Assembly: GCF_003182355.1 (NCBI RefSeq)
Contig: NZ_QGTW01000005.1
Location: 62,001-126,000 of the forward strand
Length of the DNA stretch: 64,000 bases
Reading direction: 5' to 3'
DNA from: Cytobacillus oceanisediminis
GTDB lineage: Bacteria; Bacillota; Bacilli; Bacillales; Cytobacillaceae
Part shown: piece after piece, positions 18,651 through 27,910 of the stretch
Layout: each line of letters starts with the position of its first letter
Numbering within the stretch: the stretch's first letter is position 1
Notes under the pieces: generated by a model
Database searches by the model: none
The model's input: only the letters and a program-made list of their open reading frames with translations
What the model was told of the DNA's origin: nothing
Program-made: the position numbers and the translations under genes

Positions 18651-19469
18651 TCAGGACATCTTCTTAGCTTCAATCTTTTCAAACGTATACATCATCCAGC
18701 AGCCGATATCTTCAAAGCCGATCCGCTTATAAATGGCACCGGCTTCAGGATTATCGTAAAAGAGGCATAACTCCTTGTTATCCTCGAGAAGCTGTCTGCA
18801 AAGTTTTACCATGCATTGTGTGGCATAGCCTTTTTTCTTGTAGCTTTCTAGTGTAGCTACACCGACAACCATTGCGGAAAGTGAATTTTCAGCGGTTGTC
18901 GAAGAAGTGCTGACCATCTTTCCACCTTCATTAATAAAATAGGAACGGGATGAACCATCCTTTAGGCCGCGCTTCTTTCTCTCGACCGTAATCGTTGAAT
19001 CGCTGAATTCCGGAATGCTGTTCAGCAGCTCTACCAGGTTTTCGGCATCTTCGGGACCGGCCTGGATAACAGCAGACGTATCAACATCCTCTGCAATAGC
19101 ATTTAATTTTGTGCACTTTGCATAGAATGTTTCCCGTTTTCTTTTCAAAAGGTCGCTCACAAAAGGCTCAATTTTGCCGGTAACACCCTTCAGCCCGGAC
19201 ATCATTCCAAAATTATCATCACCCAGCATAATCTTCGCAAAGCCCTTTGCATCAAAGTCTCCTGTGGCAAATGGTATGTAATTTTCCTCATATTTTAATA
19301 AAACAGCCTTGAGATCTCCGTTTTTATTAAATTCTCCCCAAACCCTTTGAAAATCCTTTTCATAGCCGTATGCCTCAATATCACCAATAATAAACAGGTT
19401 CTCGGCCGGCTGCTGCTTCAAAAAGCTGAAGCAAGTTTCATGGTCATGTTCAGTAAGTCTTCTAATCAT
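18651..19469 (-). CDS. GNAT family N-acetyltransferase
   Basis: 272 residues. The C-terminal half holds the GNAT acetyl-CoA site (VGVATLESYKKKGYATQCMVKLCRQLL, with the KKGYAT loop at about 203-208) and the typical LFYDNPEAGAIYKRIGF ending. The N-terminal half (FIIGDIEAYGYEKDFQRVWG) is a second, degenerate domain, as in the GNAT proteins with duplicated folds. The acyl acceptor is unknown. AAGGGGA precedes the ATG. A DinB-fold gene lies 17 bases upstream on the same strand, so the two are probably cotranscribed. Confidence 0.75.
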   Translation of the reverse strand: MIRRLTEHDHETCFSFLKQQPAENLFIIGDIEAYGYEKDFQRVWGEFNKNGDLKAVLLKYEENYIPFATGDFDAKGFAKIMLGDDNFGMMSGLKGVTGKIEPFVSDLLKRKRETFYAKCTKLNAIAEDVDTSAVIQAGPEDAENLVELLNSIPEFSDSTITVERKKRGLKDGSSRSYFINEGGKMVSTSSTTAENSLSAMVVGVATLESYKKKGYATQCMVKLCRQLLEDNKELCLFYDNPEAGAIYKRIGFEDIGCWMMYTFEKIEAKKMS

Positions 19470-19486
19470 TCTTCCATTCCCCTTAA

Positions 19487-19948
19487 TCAGTATAGTTCCC
19501 GGCCTAACAGATTGGCTGATACTGGTTCAAGATTCAGCTCCCTTGCCCAGACAGACAGCTGGCCGATATGATGGATTTCATGGACAAGAACATGATGCAA
19601 TACTTCTTCTTTATAAAATTCACCTTCCATCCACCAGGGAGTGACCTTTTTATAATCAAGTACTGGCCATTCCTCCTGAAAAAACTTTTCCAATTCATTG
19701 CGGTATTCATCAGACAGCGCCTTTATTTTTTCCAAAGTCTGATAATCTGAAAATACCGGGTCTTTTACTTCTTTTCCTTGTACTGCACAAATCCAGCTGT
19801 ATTCTACATCTACAATGTGAAAAAGTGTTCTTAAAATGCTGCCCATACCCCCTGTTCGTTCTGAAGTTAGTTCTTCAAGGGAAAGCTTGCGGCACCATTC
19901 AAACCACTCGTCACGCACTTGCCAGTTATAGCGGAATAATGTTAACAA
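19487..19948 (-). CDS. DinB-fold protein
   Basis: 153 residues of the DinB/YfiT four-helix family: MLTLFRYNWQVRDEWFEWC at the start, HIVDVEYSWI for the first metal His and HHVLVHEIHHIGQLSVWAREL for the other two. Members bind a divalent metal and include thiol transferases and uncharacterised stress proteins; the reaction here is unknown. The start is TTG at 19948 with AAGGAGG ten bases upstream. Likely cotranscribed with the GNAT gene that follows. Confidence 0.82.
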   Translation of the reverse strand: MLTLFRYNWQVRDEWFEWCRKLSLEELTSERTGGMGSILRTLFHIVDVEYSWICAVQGKEVKDPVFSDYQTLEKIKALSDEYRNELEKFFQEEWPVLDYKKVTPWWMEGEFYKEEVLHHVLVHEIHHIGQLSVWARELNLEPVSANLLGRELY

Positions 19949-20102
19949 TCTTTTTTAACCTCCTTGCTGGTCGTCTTCTAGGGAAATTCTTCAGTTCTGG
20001 GAAATTTCCTTCTAAAAGATTAATTTTCTTTTTTCATTCGCATAAATCCATCCAATGTATTCAATGCTAAAAGAAGCGGTCTATGCAGAAAGGGGAGTAA
20101 AT

Positions 20103-21617
20103 GTGAAGCAAAACTTAGTTGTTTTTTACATATCAGTAGGAATTTTATTATTGCTTGTTTTATTTGGCGTTTTTGTTCCGGATGCACTCGAGCGTGTAAC
20201 ATCCAATGTGCAAACCTTAATTACCAACAGCTTCGGATGGTATTATCTGCTGCTTGTGTCTTTTATCGTGATCGTTTGCTTATATTTTTTAATCAGCCCA
20301 TTAGGAAAAATTAAGCTTGGCAAACAGGATGATAAGCCTGAATTTTCCCGCCCTACCTGGTTCGCCATGCTATTCAGTGCGGGGATGGGAATCGGACTCG
20401 TTTTCTGGGGTGCGGCTGAACCCATTTACCATTATGCTGTGGGCTCTCCTTCCGGCAGTGAAGTAGGAACCGACCAGGCAATCCGGGAAGCAATGCGGTA
20501 CACGTATTTCCACTGGGGAGTTCACGCCTGGGCCATTTACGGCATTGTGGCGCTTGTACTAGCCTATTTTAACTTCCGCCATGACGAGCCAGGCTTAATT
20601 AGCGCAACACTTAAACCGATTTTGGGAGATCGCACACAGGGCACCGCGGGAAAAATTGTTGATGTCATTGCTGTTGTTGCCACTGTTGTAGGGGTTGCCA
20701 CTACTCTTGGATTTGGCGCCATGCAAATAAATGGAGGGCTCTCCTACCTTTTCGGCATTCCGGTTAGTTTTCCGGTTCAGGTCATCATTGTCCTGATTGT
20801 AACCGTCTTATTTATGATTTCAGCTTGGACAGGGTTGGGCAAAGGCATAAAAATTCTCAGTAATTTAAATATGCTTTTGGCGGTTCTCTTATTCCTGCTG
20901 ACATTTTTTCTTGGACCGACATTATTCATTTTGAACTTATTTACAAATACACTCGGAACATATCTGCAAAATCTTCCAAGCATGAGTTTTCGGATTGCCC
21001 CGTTAAATGATGATGTAAGAGCATGGATTAACGGCTGGACGATTTTTTACTGGGCTTGGTGGATTGCCTGGGCACCATTTGTCGGCATCTTTATTGCCCG
21101 TGTTTCAAAAGGAAGAAGCATCCGGGAGTTCGTATTTGGGGTATTGCTTGTACCTTCCCTGATCGGATTTTTATGGTTTGCCACTTTTGGCGGCTCAGCG
21201 ATCATGCAGGAGCACAACGGGGTGGCGAAGATTTCAGAATTGGCTACAGAAGAAGCGCTGTTTGGCGTATTCGCCAATTTCCCATTTGGGACGGTCCCTT
21301 CGATTATAGCGATTATCTTAATTTGTACCTTTTTCATTACATCTGCCGATTCCGGCACCTATGTACTGGGAATGATGACAACCAATGGCTCACATCATCC
21401 AGGGAATAAAATAAAGTTTATCTGGGGAATCATGCTTTCCGCCATTTCACTCGTGCTTCTGTACTCAGGCGGTCTTCAGGCTCTGCAAAATACCATGATT
21501 GCTGCAGCTCTTCCTTTTTCCATCATCATGGCTTTAATGACCTTCAGCCTGATTAAAGCATTACAAAAAGAAGCAAGGGAATTGGGGATTGGCAAGATTC
21601 CAAAAAGAAAGGCTTAG
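20103..21617 (+). CDS. BCCT-family betaine/choline/carnitine transporter
   Basis: About 504 residues, 12 membrane helices. The family core is visible: FSAGMGIGLVFWGAAEPIYH, then FHWGVHAWAIYG, and the Trp-rich helix WTIFYWAWWIAWAPFVGIFI with its RVSKGRSIREFV continuation. These residues form the aromatic box for quaternary amines. It would import glycine betaine or a related osmoprotectant with Na+. The start is taken as GTG 20103, behind AAAGGGGAG; the upstream frame to 20055 lacks a ribosome site. Monocistronic with a strong terminator. Confidence 0.9.
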   Translation: MKQNLVVFYISVGILLLLVLFGVFVPDALERVTSNVQTLITNSFGWYYLLLVSFIVIVCLYFLISPLGKIKLGKQDDKPEFSRPTWFAMLFSAGMGIGLVFWGAAEPIYHYAVGSPSGSEVGTDQAIREAMRYTYFHWGVHAWAIYGIVALVLAYFNFRHDEPGLISATLKPILGDRTQGTAGKIVDVIAVVATVVGVATTLGFGAMQINGGLSYLFGIPVSFPVQVIIVLIVTVLFMISAWTGLGKGIKILSNLNMLLAVLLFLLTFFLGPTLFILNLFTNTLGTYLQNLPSMSFRIAPLNDDVRAWINGWTIFYWAWWIAWAPFVGIFIARVSKGRSIREFVFGVLLVPSLIGFLWFATFGGSAIMQEHNGVAKISELATEEALFGVFANFPFGTVPSIIAIILICTFFITSADSGTYVLGMMTTNGSHHPGNKIKFIWGIMLSAISLVLLYSGGLQALQNTMIAAALPFSIIMALMTFSLIKALQKEARELGIGKIPKRKA

Positions 21618-21621
21618 TAAG

Positions 21622-21657
21622 GAAAAACCTGCAGGATTTAAATCTGCAGGTTTTTTG
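21622..21657 (+). terminator. Terminator after the BCCT transporter
   Basis: AACCTGCAG, an AT-rich loop and CTGCAGGTTTTTT form a perfect U-tailed hairpin five bases after the stop. Confidence 0.92.
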
Positions 21658-21663
21658 TATGTA

Positions 21664-22074
21664 TTATTTTTTTGTGTAGTTAAGATCCCAGATGACACCA
21701 AACGGATCTTTTACTTTCGCGTATTTCGCACCCCAAAAGGTATCCTGCAGCTCCATTAATACTTGGCCTTTATTGGTAATCTTATTATAAATGGATTGGA
21801 TTTCTTCTTCACTTTCAAACTCAAGCACTAAAGAGATATGATTCCCAACTGTCACCCCCTGGCCAGGGAATGCATCTGAGACCATAATGAGAAGGTTATC
21901 TTTCTCCAGCTTTGCATGAATAATGAAATCGTCAGCACTAGGCGGAGTAGGAAAATCCGCTTCCCCATATGTTTGGAGTTCCGTTACCTCCCATTGAAAA
22001 ACTTCCCGGTAAAATTCCAAAGCGTCCTTTGCATTTCCTTCAAACATTAAATAAGGTGTTGCTTGATTTTTCAT
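21664..22074 (-). CDS. VOC-superfamily protein (PhnB/glyoxalase-like)
   Basis: About 136 residues, MKNQATPYLMFEGNAKDALE then FYREVF, ending FWGAKYAKVKDPFGVIWDLN, the beginning and end of a PhnB-like vicinal oxygen chelate fold. Members bind a metal or a small ligand and act in resistance or isomerisation; no specific reaction can be named. The start is ATG 22074 behind AAGGAGCTG; the track to 22119 includes that site and is too long. It stands alone between two terminators. Confidence 0.8.
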   Translation of the reverse strand: MKNQATPYLMFEGNAKDALEFYREVFQWEVTELQTYGEADFPTPPSADDFIIHAKLEKDNLLIMVSDAFPGQGVTVGNHISLVLEFESEEEIQSIYNKITNKGQVLMELQDTFWGAKYAKVKDPFGVIWDLNYTKK

Positions 22075-22149
22075 CCTGAGCAGCTCCTTTTCCTGAATTA
22101 AAATCGAACATATGTTCATACTTTAACATATCATTTTTCAGTATGTATA

Positions 22150-22182
22150 GAAAAAGATTGCTTTTCCAGCAATCTTTTAAAG
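22150..22182. terminator. Terminator of the AraC-type gene
   Basis: AAAAGATTGCT, TTTCC loop and AGCAATCTTTT form a symmetric hairpin eight bases after the AraC-type stop; T-rich in both directions. Confidence 0.85.
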
Positions 22183-22189
22183 ACAGGTT

Positions 22190-23053
22190 CTATTTTACCG
22201 GAATCCAAATCTCTGAATAGTAGTCCGGACTAGCTGGATTTCCAGCAGAATAAACTTCCAGTTCAGGTGCCGCAGCATGTTCATAGCCGCTGGATGGAAA
22301 CCATTCCGAGAAGATTTTTTTCCAGGCATTCTGAATGGAATGCGGCATGGCTCCATGCACTTCAAATACAGCCCACTTCGCTGCAGGGATTTCCAGAGTT
22401 TCAAGTCCATCAGGCTTATCGCCTTTATAACTGGCTGCAATCCAATAGTCCATGCTGTCAGGCTTTGTACTTCGTTTATCCACACACACGCCGAGAACTC
22501 CTTTAACTTCGCCATTGTTCAGCTGGAACAGCCTGTCACCAGTTCCGTCACTGTTCACTTCATCCCACATTTTAGGAATGCCGGCCAGATTCTCTTCATT
22601 GCATAAAGAAAACTCCCTTTTGACTCCCGCTACTTTAAAGGCTTCTTTTTCCACGATTGAATATTGCATTGGTTCTGCTCCTTTCAGACTTACCTGAATC
22701 ACCAGGCGGTTATATGATTTGAGCTTTCCGGAAAAATTCCTTGCTTCTGTCGGCGTTATGCCATGCTGCCTGCGGAAAGCTTTCGTAAAAGCTTCGGGAG
22801 TGTCATATCCAAATTTATAGGCAAGATCAATGATTTTGCACCCGGTACGAGTCAGCTCCTGCGCAGCGATTGTCAATCTTCTGCCTCTGATATATTCTCC
22901 AACTGGCATATCCGTAAGAATGGCAAAGGTGCGCTGAAAATGAAAAGCAGAAGAATTCGCTTCTTCGGCAGCCCTCTGGATGGAGAGGTCCTCATCCAGC
23001 AAATGCTCCTCAATATAATCAATGGCCTTTTGCAGCGATTCAATCCAAGACAT
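22190..23053 (-). CDS. AraC-family regulator with GyrI-like ligand domain
   Basis: 287 residues. The N-terminal 105 residues hold two helix-turn-helix motifs of the AraC/XylS type (LSIQRAAEEANSSAFHFQRT and IIDLAYKFGYDTPEAFTKAF, then RRQHGITPTEAR). Residues about 125-287 form an effector-binding domain of the Rob/GyrI type, with VAGVKREF at its start and a final strand EIWIPVK. Such proteins sense small hydrophobic or cationic compounds and control efflux or stress genes. The target genes are not adjacent, so they cannot be named. Confidence 0.85.
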   Translation of the reverse strand: MSWIESLQKAIDYIEEHLLDEDLSIQRAAEEANSSAFHFQRTFAILTDMPVGEYIRGRRLTIAAQELTRTGCKIIDLAYKFGYDTPEAFTKAFRRQHGITPTEARNFSGKLKSYNRLVIQVSLKGAEPMQYSIVEKEAFKVAGVKREFSLCNEENLAGIPKMWDEVNSDGTGDRLFQLNNGEVKGVLGVCVDKRSTKPDSMDYWIAASYKGDKPDGLETLEIPAAKWAVFEVHGAMPHSIQNAWKKIFSEWFPSSGYEHAAAPELEVYSAGNPASPDYYSEIWIPVK

Positions 23054-23232
23054 TCCAGATCACTCCCTTGATTACATCCTAACGATTTCATGATTTGGCT
23101 TCCTGTCATTTTGTGCTTTGTTGTGGCAGGTTAATCCTTTGAAATTCTTATTTTTGATGGAAAATACCTGCTGAAGTTAACAGATTATCGAAAAAAATTA
23201 AAATGTTGAGCTTGTACAGCAGCTCTATAGCT

Positions 23233-23337
23233 ATTTACCGGCCACTTTTGGTAAAATAGCGGCCAAAATTGTATATTTACCGGCCGCTTATAGCTAAATA
23301 CCGGCCGAACTGCATGATTTACCGGCCAACTGCTATT
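23233..23337. repeat. Tandem array with exact 21-bp period (5 units, WWWTACCGGCC core)
   Basis: Five units start at 23233, 23254, 23275, 23296 and 23317. Each begins ATTTACCGGCC, AAATACCGGCC or, once, AAATAGCGGCC, followed by ten variable bases. The core is near invariant and the spacing exact. In one frame each unit reads (I/K)-Y-R-P-x-x-x, but one unit has a stop codon and no start precedes it, so it is not a gene as it stands. It lies in the 23054-23500 gap between the AraC-type gene and katE, which otherwise holds only the katE terminator. Confidence 0.75.
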
Positions 23338-23448
23338 AAGCAAGTTTCAGATCCATTGCAGCGGTCTGTAAATTATTCTTTATCGGTCACTTCCTATTCT
23401 TTCAAGGGCCCTAGTTTGGCAATGCCTTATTCCCATTAAATAAAGCGC

Positions 23449-23490
23449 AAAAAAGCCAGCAGCTCTTGTACAAGAGTTCAGCTGGCTTTA
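23449..23490 (-). terminator. Terminator of katE
   Basis: AAAGCCAGC with an inner CTCTTGTACAAGAG hairpin and GCTGGCTTT; on the minus strand a T run follows. It ends 11 bases after the katE stop. Confidence 0.88.
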
Positions 23491-23500
23491 GTTCAAATTT

Positions 23501-25606
23501 TTATATTACTCGTTCCCAGTGGCGATGCTTGGCGATGGCGTTGATCAGGTTCTGGCTAAAGGAGCTGTAGTCATTTTCACTTCTGCTTGCCACGATTCCC
23601 ATTTCAGAGAAAGTTTTCGATTGAGCGCCTTTTTCTCCCAATGTTTTCATCGCATCTGCAGACAGCAGTTCCACTCCTTCTCCGCCAACCGCGATGGTTT
23701 TAAAATGCTTGAACGCTTCGCTGACAAATTCCTTACCTTGCGGCACCATTTTTAGTGCCTCTACACTCTCTTTCCCGCCTGGTACATAGACTGCGTCATA
23801 CATAACTGAATGGCTGGTAAGGAACGTTTTCATTGCTTCCAGTTCTCCGCCGTTTCCTTTGATCATACCCAGGTTTTTACTGACAATTTCAGGTGTAATG
23901 CCTGCTGCCTTCAAATCTTCCATCACTTTGTTGACTTCAGAATAGTTAAAGCCGTTATCAGCGAGGATTGCAACTTTTCTCGTCTTAGGTGATTTGTTTG
24001 TATTCATTTGGCTTAATGCAGGTGACGATAGTGTCACTTGGGATTCGTTAGCAGCATCCGGCACTTTTGCGCCAACCCCAAGGGCAATTTGCTCAGCAAG
24101 GAAAGCATCTACATTGCTGAACATATCGACAACCTGCTGCTGGACATCTTTGTTTTGCACCTTGCCAACTTCAAAGCGGAATGCCTCTATCATATGCTGC
24201 TTTTCCACTTCGGACATACTGTTCCAGAACATTTTTGCCTGGCTGTAATGGTCCTTGAAGCTGTCGCTGCGCTGGCGCACCTTGCGTCCCTCAACCTTTT
24301 CCTGGTAATGGACATAGCCGCCTTCTTCTTCAGCAGCAGGGCTTGGATCATTATTCTGAAGAGAGTTTTTATGATAGGCAACAGGGCCAGTATTGATCGT
24401 CATACGATTATAGCCATCATACTGATTATTATGGAACGGACATACCGGGCGATTGATCGGCAGCTCATGGAAGTTTGGCCCCCCAAGGCGGATCAGCTGG
24501 GTATCCGTATATGAAAATAAGCGTCCTTGAAGCAGCGGGTCATTCGAAAAATCAATGCCCGGCACGACATGGCCTGGATGGAAAGCTGCTTGCTCCGTCT
24601 CGGCAAACACATTATCCTGGTTTCGGTTCAGTGTCATTTTTCCAATAATCTTGACCGGAACCATTTCCTCCGGCCAAAGCTTTGTCGGGTCAAGAATATC
24701 AAAGTCAAAAGAGAATTCATCATCCTCATCAATCATCTGAACGCCAAGCTCAAACTCCGGATAATCGCCCATTTCAATAGCTTCCCATAGATCGCGGCGG
24801 TGAAAGTCCGGATCCTTTCCGGCAAGCTTCTGCGCTTCATCAAAGACAAGAGAATGGGTACCAAGAACCGGCTTCCAATGGAATTTTACAAAACGGGCTT
24901 TGCCCTGCTCATTCACAAAACGGAAAGTATGGACACCAAACCCTTCCATCATTCGAAAGCTGCGTGGAATGGCACGGTCAGACATCGTCCACATAATCAT
25001 ATGGGCTGTTTCCGTATTGTTGGCAGCAAAATCCCAGAACGTATCATGGGCGGTTGAAGCCTGAGGCATTTCATTATGCGGCTCTGGCTTAAACGAGTGA
25101 ACAAGATCAGGAAACTTTATGGCATCCTGTATGAAAAAGACCGGGATATTATTGCCGACAAGGTCATAGTTGCCTTCTTCCGTGTAAAACTTCGTTGCAA
25201 AGCCGCGGGCATCACGGACAGAATCGGCAGAACCGCGGGAGCCGGCAACAGTTGAAAACCTTACAAAAACCGGGGTTTTAACTGAAGGATCCTGCAGAAA
25301 CTTCGCTCGTGTATACTCTGCCATTGATTCATAGACCTGGAAATAACCATGGGCACCAAATCCTCGAGCATGAACAACTCGCTCCGGAATGCGCTCATGG
25401 TCGAAGTGCGTCATCTTTTCCCGGAAATGAAAATCCTCCATTAAGGTTGGGCCGCGGGAACCTGCTTTTAAAGAATGCTCATCCTCCGAAACCTTCACTC
25501 CCTGATTCGTTGTAAGCTTTTTGCCGGAATTGTCCATACGAAACTCATCAAGCTGCCTGTCCTTACTGTGCTCATTGACACCTTTGTTTTGATGATCTTG
25601 TTTCAA
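23501..25606 (-). CDS. katE: Large-subunit catalase KatE (HPII type)
   Basis: 701 residues. Decomposes hydrogen peroxide with heme in the cytosol. The catalytic His is in [14 protein letters not shown] (about residue 80), the distal Asn in the [14 protein letters not shown] region, and the proximal Tyr in [12 protein letters not shown]. After about residue 545 comes a flavodoxin/DJ-1-like domain ([15 protein letters not shown] to VPGGKE), the hallmark of clade 2 large catalases. Sequence style is very close to Bacillus KatE. The start is TTG 25606 with GGGAGG nine bases upstream. A sigma-B-type promoter lies 75 bases upstream, consistent with general stress control. Confidence 0.95.
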   Translation of the reverse strand: MKQDHQNKGVNEHSKDRQLDEFRMDNSGKKLTTNQGVKVSEDEHSLKAGSRGPTLMEDFHFREKMTHFDHERIPERVVHARGFGAHGYFQVYESMAEYTRAKFLQDPSVKTPVFVRFSTVAGSRGSADSVRDARGFATKFYTEEGNYDLVGNNIPVFFIQDAIKFPDLVHSFKPEPHNEMPQASTAHDTFWDFAANNTETAHMIMWTMSDRAIPRSFRMMEGFGVHTFRFVNEQGKARFVKFHWKPVLGTHSLVFDEAQKLAGKDPDFHRRDLWEAIEMGDYPEFELGVQMIDEDDEFSFDFDILDPTKLWPEEMVPVKIIGKMTLNRNQDNVFAETEQAAFHPGHVVPGIDFSNDPLLQGRLFSYTDTQLIRLGGPNFHELPINRPVCPFHNNQYDGYNRMTINTGPVAYHKNSLQNNDPSPAAEEEGGYVHYQEKVEGRKVRQRSDSFKDHYSQAKMFWNSMSEVEKQHMIEAFRFEVGKVQNKDVQQQVVDMFSNVDAFLAEQIALGVGAKVPDAANESQVTLSSPALSQMNTNKSPKTRKVAILADNGFNYSEVNKVMEDLKAAGITPEIVSKNLGMIKGNGGELEAMKTFLTSHSVMYDAVYVPGGKESVEALKMVPQGKEFVSEAFKHFKTIAVGGEGVELLSADAMKTLGEKGAQSKTFSEMGIVASRSENDYSSFSQNLINAIAKHRHWERVI

Positions 25607-25680
25607 GTGTTCATTCCTCCCTTAATTAAACGGAGCAGCTGCTCCCGTTTCCCATGTTTACTATGTACCCACTTATTGAA

Positions 25681-25705
25681 GTACCCCAGGACTTGCCAGT
25701 TAAAC
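25681..25705 (-). promoter_or_regulatory. Sigma-B-type promoter of katE
   Basis: On the minus strand GTTTAA (25705-25700), 13 bp, GGGTAC (25686-25681). This matches the sigma-B consensus GTTTAA-N12-14-GGGTAT closely and lies upstream of a gene class known to be sigma-B controlled. Confidence 0.75.
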
Positions 25706-25816
25706 TGATATTATGAAAAATATTACTTTTTGACCAGTTAGGAAGTAAAAAACAGTCTGCGGAAGACTGCTTTCTCGGGATACGGAGCTCGCGCAGTAAC
25801 CTTGCCTGCAGGCTGG

Positions 25817-26074
25817 TCAGCTTCGCGCAACAGCTGGATGAGGGTTCTTTTCGGATAGGAAAGAGTTTAATGCGGGAATACTGATTCCGCAAAGCCCAGT
25901 AAAAATCCAAACAGGCATTTTTTCAAGCAAAAAACCCACTATAATAAAGCCTAATGGAGTCAAAGCACTTTCCCCAGTATTTGCTGCAGTCATACACTCC
26001 GCTGGAAATAACCTTTTCCGTACCTCCCCAATGGATAGTGAAGAATTCTTTCCGTATATTGATTGGGATAACAT
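25817..26074 (-). pseudogene. Remnant of a membrane transporter C-terminus (MFS-like)
   Basis: An 85-codon frame whose middle, TPLGFIIVGFLLEKMPVWIF followed by TGLCGISIPALNSF, looks like the last two helices of a major-facilitator permease (P-G-G loop, two hydrophobic spans). The preceding part reads as unrelated or frameshifted sequence and there is no ribosome site. Best seen as a decayed gene between katE and the kinase. The remaining 25607-26252 gap holds the katE promoter and the kinase leader. Confidence 0.4.
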
Positions 26075-26252
26075 TTGTATGAATAATTTTTATTTTTTTC
26101 CCAGAAAGATTATTCTGCAAGCATAACATTCCCATTCTTTTGATATTTTCTGACAATTTTCATGAAAATGTGCTAAATTTGCAAATCAGTTATTGTCAAT
26201 AATAGTAAAACAATATAGAATTTTCATATAACGTCTTATGGCAGGTGAAACG

Positions 26253-27512
26253 GTGGAAATTACGAAGCATTTTTTCTTTAATTTATCGCTCTTAATTATC
26301 ATCTTATTTTTTGCACTAGTATGGGCGGAAAAAAACTCTAAATTCCGTTTTTCAAAAGGCTGCTCCCTTTTTTGGTTATTATTTATGATGTGGATTTGTT
26401 TTCAGTTTTCTTTTCAGCCAAGTCCCCATTATTTCTTTGATTTAAGATTGATTATCGTGATTATTGGCGGCTTATATGTGGGGGTCGGCCCGGCACTGGC
26501 CTTATCCGTCATTATCATGAGAGGTTTCTACGGAATAGAGCCTGGTTTTTATTCTAATCTCCTTTTATATTTGCCTCTGGGAATCATCCTTTGGAAGCTC
26601 TATCCATGGTTTTGGAAGCAGGTTCCAAAAAAACGCATTCGGGTTTCGGTTACCATGGCCATGATTATAAGCGTCCTTACCGTCATTACAATGGAAATAT
26701 CCATACCGCCCGAAAACCGTTTTGACGCCTGGTTTGCCTATCTGGTGATCCCTCCAATGGGAGTTGGCATGATTTCATATGTTATTGAATTCGCCAAGAG
26801 AAATTTGGATATCCGTGAAAATCTGGTCCGGACGGAAAAGCTTGAGGCTGTGGAGCAAATGGGCGCAGCAATCTCACATGAAATCAGGAATCCTTTAACA
26901 GCGGCTATCGGATTTGTACAATTACTGCAGGAACAAAAACTTCCGCCCCGCAAACGTATGGAATACCTTACGATTGTGAAGGCAGAGCTTGAATCGGCCG
27001 AGCAGGTCATCCAAAACTATTTGACCTTTTCCAAGCCCGCTTTAGATAAGATAGAAGAAATAAATGTCAAGAAAGAACTTATCCAAGTTATTAATATATT
27101 AAGGCCCACCGCCAATCAGAATTCAGTAGAGATTAATTCTAATTTCGCTCTTCTGGGTTCCATTAAAGGGGATCGCCAGAAATTTCACCAATGTTTCTTA
27201 AACGTAATAAAAAATGCTATCGAAGCGATGCCGCGCGGCGGACAATTATACATAGAAACGCAATATAGCAGCACCCACATTACAATCGAAATAAAGGACA
27301 CAGGTGTTGGAATGACGCCCGATCAGCTCCAGCGCCTTGGTGAACCCTATTATTCAACAAAGGGATCAAAAGGAACAGGGCTTGGTATGATGGTAGTCTT
27401 CAGCATTGTCAGAGCAATGGAAGGCAGCGTCCGGGTAAAAAGTGAAATGGGGATAGGAACTGTTTTCCGGTTTTCTTTTCCCGCTTATAAACCGGATTTA
27501 AAAAAAGAATGA
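26253..27512 (+). CDS. KinB-like membrane sensor histidine kinase (second copy)
   Basis: About 419 residues: six hydrophobic helices (1-185), HisKA with the His in AAISHEIRNPLTAAIGFVQL, and HATPase motifs NVIKNAIEAMPRGG, KDTGVGMT and GSKGTGLGMMV. It shares its design with the kinase at 12044 and with KinB; no regulator gene is adjacent, so a phosphorelay target such as Spo0F is plausible. Start: GTG 26253 has AGGTGA six bases upstream, whereas ATG 26238 has no ribosome site. A strong terminator follows. Confidence 0.82.
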   Translation: MEITKHFFFNLSLLIIILFFALVWAEKNSKFRFSKGCSLFWLLFMMWICFQFSFQPSPHYFFDLRLIIVIIGGLYVGVGPALALSVIIMRGFYGIEPGFYSNLLLYLPLGIILWKLYPWFWKQVPKKRIRVSVTMAMIISVLTVITMEISIPPENRFDAWFAYLVIPPMGVGMISYVIEFAKRNLDIRENLVRTEKLEAVEQMGAAISHEIRNPLTAAIGFVQLLQEQKLPPRKRMEYLTIVKAELESAEQVIQNYLTFSKPALDKIEEINVKKELIQVINILRPTANQNSVEINSNFALLGSIKGDRQKFHQCFLNVIKNAIEAMPRGGQLYIETQYSSTHITIEIKDTGVGMTPDQLQRLGEPYYSTKGSKGTGLGMMVVFSIVRAMEGSVRVKSEMGIGTVFRFSFPAYKPDLKKE

Positions 27513-27516
27513 TGTT

Positions 27517-27555
27517 AAACAACAACAGCAGGGAAAACCCTGCTGTTGTTGTTTA
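27517..27555 (+). terminator. Terminator after the second KinB-like kinase
   Basis: AACAACAACAGCAGGG, AAAA loop and CCCTGCTGTTGTTGTT, a 16-bp perfect stem just after the stop. Confidence 0.92.
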
Positions 27556-27760
27556 CTCCCTGTTCCTCAATGAAATTCCTTCGAAAAGCAAGCCTCCGTT
27601 TAGACCTTGCCTTTTCAGCAAGTTTGATCACCTTTTTTTGCTGCCCTCTCTATAAAAAATTAAAAAGCATCAAAAAAATTTTCAGCAAATGCCGGGTTAT
27701 ATTGCCTTAGTGCCGCTGTCCATTTGGATGAGCCAACCCAATGACCGTTCGTACAAGTAC

Positions 27761-27910
27761 TTATTCACTTAGCAGTTCTGCCATTGTATTCGCAATGAAG
27801 ATTTCCTCTTCCCAACTGCAGCTGCCTGCCAGCACAGCAGCCTGGCAGGCAGGGAAATGTTCCTTGATAAATTGCAGTGCAGCCTCAATGGACTCCGGCT
27901 TTTTCATCAT
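27761..27910 (-). pseudogene. Truncated nucleotidyltransferase-like ORF coupled to the phosphatase gene
   Basis: A 49-codon ORF, MMKKPESIEAALQFIKEHFP then ACQAAVLAGSCSWEEEIFIA. The first 30 residues look like the N-terminus of a stand-alone nucleotidyltransferase (helix, then AAVLAGS strand), but the expected G-S-x10-D-x-D continuation is missing and a short acidic tail ends the frame. The ATG overlaps the stop of the histidine phosphatase gene (TAATG). Most likely an internally deleted gene; a genuine small protein is possible. Confidence 0.45.

Noticed and set aside
23233-23337. CRISPR array
   Set aside because: The period is only 21 bp with an 11-bp core, there are no cas genes, and the variable part is too short for spacers. 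The same applies to 14371-14454.
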